Source: Spirillospora albida (GTDB lineage: Bacteria > Actinomycetota > Actinomycetes > Streptosporangiales > Streptosporangiaceae). From it: a DNA stretch of 64,000 nt. The position numbers and the translations under genes are program-made. The notes beneath the pieces are model-generated. The model had not been told where the DNA came from and made no database searches. It was given only the letters and a program-made list of their open reading frames with translations. Shown in pieces: positions 47,327 to 56,655 of the stretch. Each line of letters starts with the position of its first letter. The stretch's first letter is position 1. The DNA lies in assembly GCF_000718255.1 (NCBI RefSeq), contig NZ_JOFJ01000008.1:1-64000 (forward strand), read 5' to 3'.

Positions 47327-50300
47327 TCAGCCCAGCATGCGGTCGACGACCCGCGCCGCGGCGCCGCCGTCGTCCCACGCGCAGAACTTCCGCCGGAACG
47401 CCTCGTAGCGGGCCGCGTAGATCGGCACGGTGGCCTGCGCGACGCGGATCGCCTCGATCAGCTCGTCGGAGGTGTGGCACAGCGGCCCCGGCGCCTCGGC
47501 CTCCAGATCGAAGTAGAAGCCGCGGAGCTGGTCGCGGTAGCGCTCCAGGTCGTAGGTGAAGAACAGCTGGGGCCGCCCGGTCACCGCGAAGTCGAACATC
47601 ACCGACGAGTAGTCGGTGATCATCACGTCGGCGATCAGGTACAGGTCGGCGATGTCGGGGTAGCGGGTGACGTCGATCGCGAACCCGCCGTCCGCGCCCT
47701 CCACGCCGCCGCCCAGGTTGAAGTGGCCCCGGACGAGCAGGACGTGGTCGTCGCCGAGGGCCTCGCGGGCCGCGGCGAGGTCGAGCTTCAGTTCCATCCG
47801 GTAGCCGCCCGCGCGGGCCTGGTCGTCCCGCCACGTCGGCGCGTACAGGACGACCTTCGCGCCCTCGGGGATGCCGAGCAGCCGCCGGACGCGGGTCGCG
47901 CGGCCGGCGTCGCCGCGGGCGAGCAGGTCGTTGCGCGGGTAGCCGGACTCCAGCAGCTCCCCGTCGTACCGGAACGCCCGCTGCATGATCGGTGAGCTGA
48001 ACGGGTTGGGGGACACCAGGACGTCCCACTGGGCGACGTCGTCGCTGAACCGGCGGAGGTAGTCCTGCGCGTTCTTGAACTGGGGGCGCTCGATGTCGTA
48101 GCCGATGCGCTTCAGCGGCGTCCCGTGCCAGGTCTGGCAGTAGAACTGGCCCTCGCGCTTGGCGAACCACTCCGGCATCGGGTCGTTGCCGACGAGGTAC
48201 TTCGCGCGGCCGAGCACCTCGAAGTGGTCGCGTCCGCCGTACAGGACGGTCCGGACGCCGTCGGGAGCCTGGAACTGGCCGTCCTTGGTGACCCAGACGT
48301 ACTCCAGGTCGGGCCGGCGGCGCGCCATCTCCTCGTAGATCGCGCGGGGGCTGTCGGAGTACTGGCGTCCCCGGAAGCTCTCGAACAGCGCCATGTCCCG
48401 GAGGGGCCGCGACCGGAAGCCGGGGTAGTCGCGCAGCGCGAGCCGCTTCAGCCCGTAGACGCCGCGCTCCTCGTCGGCCTGGGCCGGACGCGACTCCAGG
48501 CGCAGCGCGTCCGCCTGGTAGGTGGCGAGCTTGAACTCGTGCAGGCCGACGACGCGGGGCGCGGGCAGCCCGGCGACGGACGAGCGGGCGATCGCGACGG
48601 CGATCTCGCCGTCGGCGGTGGGCGCGAAGAACCCCCAGTGGCCGGTGCCGAGCGGGAGCTCCTCGCCGAAGCGGGGGATCGCGGCGGGCGCGAGCTCGGC
48701 GGTGAAGCTCCCGTCGGTCCAGGTCGCGGGGAAGGGGTAGGTGTCGCCGCCGTTGCGGAGCCGGACGAGCAGGTGGTCGGGACGGTCGGCGCCCGCCATC
48801 TCGCCGGTGAGGACGAGCCGCCCGTCCGGCGTCCACTCCGCCTTCGTCACGGCGGGCCGGACGGGGCGCTCGACGATCCGCAGGTTGCCGAACTTCGTCC
48901 GGGTCACCACGAGTTCGTCGGTGCCGAGGCAGTGCCGCAGCTCGACGTCGTCGTGGATGGTGAGCCGGGTCGGCTTGCCATGCCCGGCGAGCTTCAGCGA
49001 CACGTCCCAGTCGAGGCCCTCGGTGACCCAGGTGTGCAGGGTCGCGGCGGTCTCGCTGGCGTGCGAGACGAGCACGTCGACCGGCACGGCGGCCTCGAAC
49101 GCGCCGTCGGAGCCGAGGGTGACGGGCAGCCGCGCCTCGGCCATGCCCTGCCGGCGGGCCAGCACCAGCTCGCCGGACGCGGCGGACGGGTCGGCGACGC
49201 GGCCGGACAGCACGAGGGTGGCCTGCCCGTCGGCGGTGTCGACACGGGCGCCGGTGACATGCGCGACGAGCTGCTTCACCTGGACGATGAACCGGTCGCC
49301 GGCCGTGGTGACCGGGCGGATCCAGACGTCCGGGGCGGCGCTGTGGGCGTTGGCCCAGCGGACGTCGCTGCGGCGGGGGCCGCGCAGCGGGCCGCTCAGC
49401 CGCAGGCCGCCCGGCGCGACGACCTCGGCGTGCAGCTCCCAGTTCGCCGACCGCAGCGCCTTGAGCAGCCGGTACTTGCTGGCCCGCATGAACCGGTAGC
49501 GGCTGACCCGCAGGTCGGCGGGGTCGATCTCGACGGTGAACCCGGACCAGTCGTAGTCGGCGGCGGCGCGGCGGGCGTCGGCGGACACGTCCGGGCGCCG
49601 GACGCGCTCGACGGGCAGCTCGATCGTGCCGTGGCGGGCGTGCTTGAGCCACACCCGGATCTGCGACGACTCGGCGTCGGTGCCCGCTTCGGTAATCTCG
49701 GGCATCGGGATCCGCGTGATGTAGGCGTGCCCCGAGACCGTGAGTCTTTCGCCGTGCCAGGACGCCTCGTCGGCGCGGCACTGGAGGGTCAGCTCGTCGG
49801 TGACGTCGTAGAGGTGGTCGGGGACGGCGCGCGACGCGTCCTGGAAGTAGGGGTAGTCGGCGTACCAGCGGTCGCCCTTGCGGACGACGTCGGCGGTGAA
49901 GATCCGCGCCTGCTGGTAGTTGATCATCTCCAGCAGCTCGTCGATCATGCCGTCGGCCAGGAAGTGGTACTTGAGCCGCTTCAGCGAGGTCAGCCCGCGC
50001 ATGATCGACTCGTCGGCCTCGGCGACGACCTCGCCGGCCAGCGCGCGGAGCCGCTCCTGGTACTCGGGGCCGCCCTCGCCCGCCACGTCGATGTAGAGGG
50101 GCAGCTCGCCCGACAGCACCGAGGTCAGCTGCGCCCGCCACAGCTCGGGGGAGCGGTCGCGCAGGAACGCGGTGACGGCCTGCGTCGTCCGGACCCGGTC
50201 CTCCAGGTTGCCGGGCTCGGTGCGCCGCTGCGTGATCGACTGGGACTCGCCCTCGCGCTCGCGCCAGTAGTAGACGATGTCGGACAGGACGTCCACGGAC

Positions 50301-50881
50301 TTCGCCAGGAAGTGCGCGGGGATCGTCACCGGCGCGTCCTCGTACAGGCCGGGCGGGAACGCGAACGCGTTGGCGTCGAAGAAGTCCTTGCGGAACACCT
50401 TGTTCCACGCGGTGCGGTCGCCGAGCAGGTCGTGCCGCCGCGTGATGTGCGTCTTCTTCTCGGTGACGAGGAACATCTCGGTGTGCATCGGGGAGTTGCG
50501 CGGCCCCGCCGAGGTCAGCCGCCGGACGCCCCCGCAGCACAGGTCGGAGCCCGTCTCCTCGAGCGTCCCCACCATCAGCTCGTAGGTGTAGCGGGGGACG
50601 ATGTCGTCGGAGTCCAGGAACGCGATGTACCGGCCGGTGGCGTGGCGGGTGCCGGTGTTGCGGGCCGGGCCGAGGCCCTGGTTCTCCTGGGTGACGAGGC
50701 GGAAGCGCCCGTCGCGCTGGGCGAACTCCTTGGCGATCGCCGCGCTGCCGTCCGGCGAGCCGTCGTCGACCATGATCACTTCGATGTCGCGCAGCGTCTG
50801 CTGCTGCACCGACTCGAGGCAATCCGCGAGGTACTCCTCGACGTTGTAGAACGGTACGACGACGCTCAGCAGCGGTGACAC
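47327..50881 (-). CDS. Bifunctional GT2-CDP-glycerol glycerophosphotransferase (TagF/TarF-like)
   Basis: An 1184-residue fusion. Residues about 1-235 are a GT2 domain (LLSVVVPFYNVEEYLADCLESV, VIMVDDGSPDGS, IAFLDSDDIVPRYT), about 350-780 are several beta-rich repeats, and about 800-1184 form the TagF polymerase domain (KYLVGNDPMPEWFAKREGQFYCQTWHGTPLKRIGYD, VLYAPTWRDD, VLLVRGHFNL, DVMITDYSSVMFDFAVTGRPQLFFTYD), which adds glycerol- or ribitol-phosphate units from CDP-alcohols. The enzyme could initiate with a sugar and then extend a polyol-phosphate chain. ATG 50881. It follows the acyltransferase by 60 bp. Confidence 0.9.
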   Translation of the reverse strand: MSPLLSVVVPFYNVEEYLADCLESVQQQTLRDIEVIMVDDGSPDGSAAIAKEFAQRDGRFRLVTQENQGLGPARNTGTRHATGRYIAFLDSDDIVPRYTYELMVGTLEETGSDLCCGGVRRLTSAGPRNSPMHTEMFLVTEKKTHITRRHDLLGDRTAWNKVFRKDFFDANAFAFPPGLYEDAPVTIPAHFLAKSVDVLSDIVYYWREREGESQSITQRRTEPGNLEDRVRTTQAVTAFLRDRSPELWRAQLTSVLSGELPLYIDVAGEGGPEYQERLRALAGEVVAEADESIMRGLTSLKRLKYHFLADGMIDELLEMINYQQARIFTADVVRKGDRWYADYPYFQDASRAVPDHLYDVTDELTLQCRADEASWHGERLTVSGHAYITRIPMPEITEAGTDAESSQIRVWLKHARHGTIELPVERVRRPDVSADARRAAADYDWSGFTVEIDPADLRVSRYRFMRASKYRLLKALRSANWELHAEVVAPGGLRLSGPLRGPRRSDVRWANAHSAAPDVWIRPVTTAGDRFIVQVKQLVAHVTGARVDTADGQATLVLSGRVADPSAASGELVLARRQGMAEARLPVTLGSDGAFEAAVPVDVLVSHASETAATLHTWVTEGLDWDVSLKLAGHGKPTRLTIHDDVELRHCLGTDELVVTRTKFGNLRIVERPVRPAVTKAEWTPDGRLVLTGEMAGADRPDHLLVRLRNGGDTYPFPATWTDGSFTAELAPAAIPRFGEELPLGTGHWGFFAPTADGEIAVAIARSSVAGLPAPRVVGLHEFKLATYQADALRLESRPAQADEERGVYGLKRLALRDYPGFRSRPLRDMALFESFRGRQYSDSPRAIYEEMARRRPDLEYVWVTKDGQFQAPDGVRTVLYGGRDHFEVLGRAKYLVGNDPMPEWFAKREGQFYCQTWHGTPLKRIGYDIERPQFKNAQDYLRRFSDDVAQWDVLVSPNPFSSPIMQRAFRYDGELLESGYPRNDLLARGDAGRATRVRRLLGIPEGAKVVLYAPTWRDDQARAGGYRMELKLDLAAAREALGDDHVLLVRGHFNLGGGVEGADGGFAIDVTRYPDIADLYLIADVMITDYSSVMFDFAVTGRPQLFFTYDLERYRDQLRGFYFDLEAEAPGPLCHTSDELIEAIRVAQATVPIYAARYEAFRRKFCAWDDGGAAARVVDRMLG

Positions 50882-50941
50882 ATCTCTCCCACGGGCAGGG
50901 GTTCCCAGATTATCCGACCGGTCGAACCCGGCCGGGGCGAA

Positions 50942-52162
50942 TCATGACGGTCTGTGAGCCCCGATCGGCGCCTCCGCGCGCGGCTCGCCGCCGGGGCCCG
51001 CCGGGGGCGCCGCCGCGCCGACGGCGCGGCCGGTGCCGCGGGGCCGGCGAAGGCCGGTGAACGCCCAGGTCATCTTGGGTTCGAGGGCCCAGCTCATGCA
51101 CTTGACGACCGGTTTGGAGCACAGGAACGTCCCGACGACGGCCGCTCCCGCGATCACGACGAAGACGCCGGGGATCGTGTGCATCCAGCCGGCGCCCCAC
51201 CAGTCGGTGAACTGGAGCAGCCGGGTGACGAAGCCGTGCAGCAGGTACGCGTACAGGGTCGTGGCGCCGAGCGCGGTGAACCACATCCTGCGGCGCGGGA
51301 CGATCGCGAGGAACGCGGCGACCAGGACGATCGCCGCCGCGAACATCCCGAGCCGCATCAGCGTGCCGGTCACGTTGTCGACGGCGAACTCGCTGTGCGG
51401 GTGCTTCCAGTAGATCCAGCCGCGCGACATGCGGTCCCGGACGAGCCAGCCGCCCGCGAACCCGACGAGCAGCACGCCGATGCCGATGATCCGCGCGATC
51501 GGCTTCTTCAGCAGCTCGAAGTGGTCGGGCCGCAGGAGCAGGCCGAAGACGTAGAAGGGGAGCAGCCCGATGACCCGGTGGATGTTGAACGTGTTGCCGA
51601 GGTCGCTCATGTACGACAGCAGCGAGAACCCGAGGGCGACCGCGAGGGGCCAGCGGATCTGCTGCCAGACGGGCGTGGACAGCCGCCACATGAACAGCGC
51701 GCACAGGAACCACGTGAGGAAGTACGGCTTGAGGAGGCTGATCTCCAGGTCGTTGCGCCCGGCGAGCCAGTCGTAGAGCGAGTACGCGATCTCGAAGACG
51801 ACGTACGGGACGCCCACGTTCGTGATCAGCTTGCGGGCCTTGCCGCCGGAGAACGTCCAGTTCCGCGAGAAGTAGCCGGTGACCACGATGAACAGCGGCA
51901 TGTGGAACATGTAGATCGTCAGGTACAGGGCCCTGGCGATCGGGACGTCCAGCAGGTTCGCGATCGAGTGCCCGATGACGACGAGCAGGATCGCGAGGAA
52001 CTTCGCGTTGTCGAAGAACGGGTCGCGCTCCCGGCGCGGCGCGGGCCCGGCCTCGGCGGGCGGGGCGGTCTCGGCCGCCCCGGCCTGACGCGGAATCTGT
52101 GCGGTGCCCCCCGGGGCCGGTCCGAGCGGGGGGTGCGATGCCTGGGGGGTGAGGTAGGTCAA
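50942..52162 (-). CDS. Acyltransferase 3 family membrane protein (OatA/NodX-like)
   Basis: A 406-residue multi-pass membrane protein with about ten hydrophobic helices. FFDNAKFLAILLVVIGHSIANLL (conserved Arg/His-type first helix), YMFHMPLFIVVTGYF (catalytic HMP), and LYAYLLHGFVTRLLQ are seen. It probably O-acetylates or otherwise acylates a cell-surface polymer. TTG 52162 forms a TTGA overlap with the LCP stop; no better start exists before the first helix. It lies between an LCP gene and the GT2-TagF gene. Confidence 0.82.
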   Translation of the reverse strand: MTYLTPQASHPPLGPAPGGTAQIPRQAGAAETAPPAEAGPAPRRERDPFFDNAKFLAILLVVIGHSIANLLDVPIARALYLTIYMFHMPLFIVVTGYFSRNWTFSGGKARKLITNVGVPYVVFEIAYSLYDWLAGRNDLEISLLKPYFLTWFLCALFMWRLSTPVWQQIRWPLAVALGFSLLSYMSDLGNTFNIHRVIGLLPFYVFGLLLRPDHFELLKKPIARIIGIGVLLVGFAGGWLVRDRMSRGWIYWKHPHSEFAVDNVTGTLMRLGMFAAAIVLVAAFLAIVPRRRMWFTALGATTLYAYLLHGFVTRLLQFTDWWGAGWMHTIPGVFVVIAGAAVVGTFLCSKPVVKCMSWALEPKMTWAFTGLRRPRGTGRAVGAAAPPAGPGGEPRAEAPIGAHRPS

Positions 52163-53577
52163 GGCTGCTTGCAGATGTCGTCGTCCGCGCGGATCTCGCC
52201 CTGCTGCCTGGGGATGCCGCTCTTGATGCTCTTGAGCACGGTCCAGTCGCGGCCGACGACGAGGTCGACGACGCCGGGCGAGCCGCCGCTGGTGCGGGCG
52301 GCCGGCTGCGGCCGGCTCGGGATCATCCCGGCGAGCAGCTGCGCGCCCTGGTCGGCGCCCGTCGCGTACAGGACGCGGGTGGCGGCGGTCGCGGAGGCGT
52401 TCCCGCCGACGGTGACGTGGAAGCCCTGGGCCTCGAGGTCCTCGGCGACGCGGCGGGCCTGGCCGTCGATGCCGCTGGCGTTGAACACCCGGACCCGCAC
52501 CTGGCTCGGGTCGATCTTGACGGCCGTGCGCTTGGGCGCCTCGGGGACCTTCGTGTCGTTGCGGACGGCGCGGAAGAACGGCTGCGCGGCGGAGGTCAGC
52601 GCGACCCGGTTCGGGTCGAGGGGGTCGGGCCCGGACGGGACGGTGATGAACCGCAGCTTGCCCGCCGACATGCCCTGCATGCCCTTGGCGATCTTCAGCA
52701 TCGTCTGGGCGTCGAGGTCCTTGTCGGTGGTCAGCGACTTGGTGACCGCGTTCATCAGCGCCAGCATCTTGGACGGGTTGCTGAGCACGCCCGCGCTCAT
52801 CGCCTTGTTGGCGAGGGCGCCCATGAACTTCTGCTGCCGCTTGATCCGGTCGGTGTCGGAGCCGTCGCCGAGGCCATAACGGTTGCGGACGTACGCGAGC
52901 GCCGTCTCGCCCTTGATCTCGTGCTTGCCCGCGCTGAGCCGGAGTTTCGACTTGGGGTCGTTGACGGCCTTCGGCAGGCACACCGGGACGCCGCCGACCG
53001 CGTTCGTGATCGACTTGAAGCCGTTGAAGTCGACCTGCATGAAGTGGTCGATGCGGATGTTCGAGATGGCCTCGATCGTCTTCATCACGCAGGCCGCGCC
53101 GCCGTCGGTGAACGTGGCGTTGATCTGCTTGCGGGACGAGGGCGGAACGGTCCCGCCGTTGCGGCTCTTGCAGGACGGCGTCGGGACCATCAGGTCGCGG
53201 GGCCAGCTGATGCCCATGGCCTGCCCGCCGCCGGGGGACAGGTGCAGCAGGATCATGGTGTCCGAGCGCGGCGGCTCGTCCTTCATGCTGCGGCCGTACT
53301 TGGCGTTGCCGCCGGCGCGGGTGTCGGAGCCGAGCAGCAGGATGTTCATCGCGCTGTTGAGCTTCTCGGGCCGGTTCGGGCCGAGCGCGGCGGTGATGTC
53401 CTCGTGGCCCATGTTCCCGAACGCCTTGCGGTACAGGCCGTAGGCGGTGAGGGATCCGGCGACCATGACCGCGGACAGCCCGATGCAGATCCAGCCGAGA
53501 ATGCGCCAGCCACGCCGACGCGGCGCCGGCGGATCGGCGTCGTCGACGTACTCCATGTACATCGGGTTGCTGTTCAT
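52159..53577 (-). CDS. LCP (LytR-CpsA-Psr) family protein with LytR_C domain (second copy)
   Basis: A 472-residue membrane-anchored LCP ligase. One transmembrane helix (about 25-47), LCP domain (NILLLGSDTRAGGNAKYG, RSDTMILLHL, SWPRDLMVP, YVRNRYGLGDGSDTDRIKRQQKFM) and a C-terminal LytR_C domain (VRVRVFNASGIDGQARRVAEDLEAQGFHVTVGG). ATG 53577 has GGAG. In M. tuberculosis a similar LCP gene also neighbours the TIGR03089 protein. It may attach the polymer built by the downstream genes. Confidence 0.9.
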   Translation of the reverse strand: MNSNPMYMEYVDDADPPAPRRRGWRILGWICIGLSAVMVAGSLTAYGLYRKAFGNMGHEDITAALGPNRPEKLNSAMNILLLGSDTRAGGNAKYGRSMKDEPPRSDTMILLHLSPGGGQAMGISWPRDLMVPTPSCKSRNGGTVPPSSRKQINATFTDGGAACVMKTIEAISNIRIDHFMQVDFNGFKSITNAVGGVPVCLPKAVNDPKSKLRLSAGKHEIKGETALAYVRNRYGLGDGSDTDRIKRQQKFMGALANKAMSAGVLSNPSKMLALMNAVTKSLTTDKDLDAQTMLKIAKGMQGMSAGKLRFITVPSGPDPLDPNRVALTSAAQPFFRAVRNDTKVPEAPKRTAVKIDPSQVRVRVFNASGIDGQARRVAEDLEAQGFHVTVGGNASATAATRVLYATGADQGAQLLAGMIPSRPQPAARTSGGSPGVVDLVVGRDWTVLKSIKSGIPRQQGEIRADDDICKQP

Positions 53578-53656
53578 CGGCTCCGTTGTCCGGGGGCTGT
53601 CCCGCTTTCGAGGGTTCGGATGGTGTCGGCGGCGGACGGCAAGGGTAGAGCGTAGG

Positions 53657-54463
53657 TCAGCCGAGGCGCCGCAGGGACCCGGATGGGTCATTCCATCCGT
53701 TCAACCCCGCCACCGCCGTCACATGTTCCACGCTCACCCGCCGCTCTAGGGCGGTTTCGTTGGAGTTTCGTTGAATTATGACGGAAGCTCCCGAGGCTAG
53801 TGGTGCCATCAGGCCCGCCAGAACCCCGTCGAGTGTGGCGAACGACATGTCAACCAGGACACGGCTGTTCGCGTCCAGCTCCCATCTGCCTGCGGTGTCG
53901 CGCGCCTCCGCGACCAGCGCCGCCGCCGTCAATGTGGTCTTTGTCACATTCAATGCGGGCAGGTCCGGGGTGACCGCGGGGTCCGGGACGAACCGGTCCC
54001 CGTGCGCGCGCACCTCCACCGCGTAGTCGGAGACCCCCGGCGGGCAGTCGGCCAGCGGCCCGCCGAGCGCGTGCAGGGACAGGCCGACGACCTCCTCCGC
54101 GTCCGGGTCGCCGAGCGCGCCGCCGATCGCCTCCTCGGCCACCGCCAGGATGTACGGGCCCTCGGCCTCGAACGGTCCGCCCGGCTCGACCGGCCGCGCG
54201 ACGAGGCCCGCCGACCAGCACGCCATCAGCCAGACGGCGGTCTGCCAGTGCTGCGGCAGCGCCAGGACGACCCGGGTGCCCGGCTCGGCGGCGAAGTCGT
54301 CCACGAGCAGGTTCGCGGTCTTCGCGACCCAGTTGTCGAACGTCTTGGCGGACAGCTCGACGCGCTCCCCCTTCGCGTCGTCGTAGAAGGTGACGAACGG
54401 CCTGGACGGGTCCTCGGCCACCCGCCTCCGCAGCAGATCCGCAGGTCCCACGCTTCCGGTCAT
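53657..54463 (-). CDS. TIGR03089 family protein (acyl-CoA-synthetase-like N-terminal domain)
   Basis: A 268-residue protein resembling the first half of an AMP-forming ligase (FVTFYDDAKGERVELSAKTFDNWVAKTANLLVDDFAAEPGTRVVLALPQHWQTAVWLMACWSAGLVARPVEP). The lid subdomain and the AMP-binding signature are absent, so it cannot be a complete ligase. Members are found beside LCP genes in actinobacteria, which fits here (79-bp gap). Function unknown. Confidence 0.82.
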   Translation of the reverse strand: MTGSVGPADLLRRRVAEDPSRPFVTFYDDAKGERVELSAKTFDNWVAKTANLLVDDFAAEPGTRVVLALPQHWQTAVWLMACWSAGLVARPVEPGGPFEAEGPYILAVAEEAIGGALGDPDAEEVVGLSLHALGGPLADCPPGVSDYAVEVRAHGDRFVPDPAVTPDLPALNVTKTTLTAAALVAEARDTAGRWELDANSRVLVDMSFATLDGVLAGLMAPLASGASVIIQRNSNETALERRVSVEHVTAVAGLNGWNDPSGSLRRLG

Positions 54464-54551
54464 GAGCCGAGGGTAGGGCCGCCCGGCTCGGCGGCGTCAC
54501 CCCGGGGCGGAACACCGATACGCTCCCCTGCCGACGACCAGGGAGGGTTGC

Positions 54552-56606
54552 ATGGGTGCGGGGGGGCTGCTCGCCCGGATCAGCGTCGCGCCGGCGCTGC
54601 TCGTGGTGGCGTGGCTGACGGTGTCCCTGCCCCTCCTGCTGGCCGGAGCGTTCCGGCCCGGCCCTGCGATCGTGCTCTTCCTGCCCGTCGCGGCGCTCTT
54701 CCTCTGGCTCGGCCTGCGGGGCCGCGCACCGGAGGACGTCCCGGCGGAGGGCGCGGCCGACCGCGCTCCCCGCTGGGCCACCGGCGGGGTGCTCCTCGTG
54801 ACCCTCGCCTTCCTCGCGCTCCAGGTGGCCATGTGCTCGGAGCAGATCATCGTCCGCCGCGACCCGGCGTCCTACGTCCAGTTCGCGATCCGGCTCGCCG
54901 ACCACGGCTCGTTGCCGATCCCGCAGGGGCGGTGGGCGTTCGGCGGCGGCGACCCCGCACTGGCGTACGCGAGCCCCGCCTTCTACCAGGACGGGGACGT
55001 GATCGTCCCGCAGTTCATGGCGGGCCTGCCGCTCGTCCTCGCCCTCGGCGGCTGGCTCGGCGGCACGTACGGGCTTCTGCTGATGGCGCCGCTGCTCGGC
55101 GCCTGCTGCGTGCTCGCCTTCGGCGGCCTGGTCGCGCGCCTCGCCGGACCGCGCTGGGCACCCGCCGGCGCGCTGCTGCTCGCGCTGACGTTCCCGATGC
55201 TGTGGGCGTCGCGATCCACGTTCAGCGAGCTGCCCGCGCTCGTGCTGCTGCTCGGCGGGCTGTCACTGATGCACGACGTCCGGGAGGAGAAGGGACGCGC
55301 CGCCCCCCGTTCGACGATCGCGAAGGCGTTCCTGGCCGGGCTCGCGTTCGGGCTGATCGTCCTCGTCCGGATCGACGGGCTCCGCGACGTCCTGCCCGTG
55401 TTCGTCTTCGCCGGGTACCTCGTCGCGCGCGGACGCCCGACGGGGTACACGCTCGGCGGGGGGCTGCTGCTCGGCGCGGGCGCCGGCCTCGTCGAGGGCT
55501 ACACGCTGTCGCGCCCCTACCTGGACTACCTCGGCGGCTCGCTCGTCCCGCTCCTCTACATCAGCGGCGCGGTCGTGGCGGCGACCGTCGTGACGGTGGC
55601 CCTGGTGCGCTGGGAGCCGACCGGGAGCAGGCTGCGGCGAGCCGCCGCGGCGGTCGCGCGGGGGCGCCTGCCGGACGCCGCGGCCGTCCTCACCGTCCTG
55701 GTCATGGCGGGGTTCACGGCGCGGCCGCTGTTCCAGACCGTTCGCCGCGTCCCGGACAACCCCGACGACGTGCTCAACGCGGGCTTCATCGAGCAGGTCC
55801 AGCGGATCAACGGCCTCGCGATCGACGGCACCCGGCAGTACACCGAACTGTCCCTCCACTGGGTGATCTGGTACATCGGCGTCCCCGCGCTGATCCTGGC
55901 CGTGCTCGGCGCCGCGCTGCTCGTCCGGCGGCTGATGCGCGGCCGCTCGCCCGAGTGGCTGCTCCCGTACGGCGTCGTCGTCTGGACGACCACCCAGGTG
56001 CTGCTGCGTCCCGGCATCACGCCCGACCACCCGTGGGCGGCGCGGCGGCTGATCGGGCTCGTCATCCCGGGCCTGCTGCTGCTCACCCTGTTCGCGGCGG
56101 CGTGGGCGGCGCGGCGCGTCCGGCGGTCCGGGTACGGGCCGCGCGTCGTGCGCCCGGCGGCGGTCGCGGCCGTCGCGCTGCTGGTGGCGCCGGTCGTGGT
56201 CGTGTCGGGGCCGTTCCTCGGCCGCGAGACCGAGCAGGGCGAGGTCGCGGCCGTCCGGAGGCTGTGCGCCGACCTCGGCCCCGGCCGCTCGGTGATCGTC
56301 GTCGAACGGGCCACCGCCGACCGGTTCCTCCAGGTGGTGCGGGGCATGTGCGGGCTGCCCGCGGCGCGGCTCGCCGACGGGGCCGGACCGGGCGACGTGC
56401 GCCGCGTCCTGCGCAAGGTCCACGACGCCGGCCGCCGTCCCGTGATCATGGGGGCGACGCGGGCGCAGGCCGAGCGCTACGGCGGCACTCCGGTGCACTC
56501 CGTCGAGCTGCGGACACGGCAGGACGGGCGCACCCTGACCCGCCCGCCCGGCGGCACGTGGGGCCTGTCCGTCGACGTGTGGATCGCGGAGCCGGCGAGG
56601 CCGTGA
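54552..56606 (+). CDS. Large multi-pass membrane protein, GT39/ArnT-like topology
   Basis: A 684-residue membrane protein with about 12 hydrophobic segments. IIVRRDPASYVQFAIRLADHGSLPIPQ after the second helix recalls the D-containing first loop of polyprenyl-phosphate-sugar transferases. The C-terminal 110 residues are a soluble domain. It may transfer a sugar from a lipid carrier to the outside polymer. A DPM-like synthase (56656) that could make that lipid donor follows after 50 bp. Confidence 0.72.
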   Translation: MGAGGLLARISVAPALLVVAWLTVSLPLLLAGAFRPGPAIVLFLPVAALFLWLGLRGRAPEDVPAEGAADRAPRWATGGVLLVTLAFLALQVAMCSEQIIVRRDPASYVQFAIRLADHGSLPIPQGRWAFGGGDPALAYASPAFYQDGDVIVPQFMAGLPLVLALGGWLGGTYGLLLMAPLLGACCVLAFGGLVARLAGPRWAPAGALLLALTFPMLWASRSTFSELPALVLLLGGLSLMHDVREEKGRAAPRSTIAKAFLAGLAFGLIVLVRIDGLRDVLPVFVFAGYLVARGRPTGYTLGGGLLLGAGAGLVEGYTLSRPYLDYLGGSLVPLLYISGAVVAATVVTVALVRWEPTGSRLRRAAAAVARGRLPDAAAVLTVLVMAGFTARPLFQTVRRVPDNPDDVLNAGFIEQVQRINGLAIDGTRQYTELSLHWVIWYIGVPALILAVLGAALLVRRLMRGRSPEWLLPYGVVVWTTTQVLLRPGITPDHPWAARRLIGLVIPGLLLLTLFAAAWAARRVRRSGYGPRVVRPAAVAAVALLVAPVVVVSGPFLGRETEQGEVAAVRRLCADLGPGRSVIVVERATADRFLQVVRGMCGLPAARLADGAGPGDVRRVLRKVHDAGRRPVIMGATRAQAERYGGTPVHSVELRTRQDGRTLTRPPGGTWGLSVDVWIAEPARP

Positions 56607-56655
56607 CCTCCGGGTCAGCCACGATCACCGTCGAGGGCGAGTATTCTCGCCCTGC

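Noticed and set aside
48125..50878. A 917-codon plus-strand open frame opposite the GT2-TagF gene
   Set aside because: Shadow frame; low-complexity residues, no motif, and the minus strand has a full GT2 and TagF domain.
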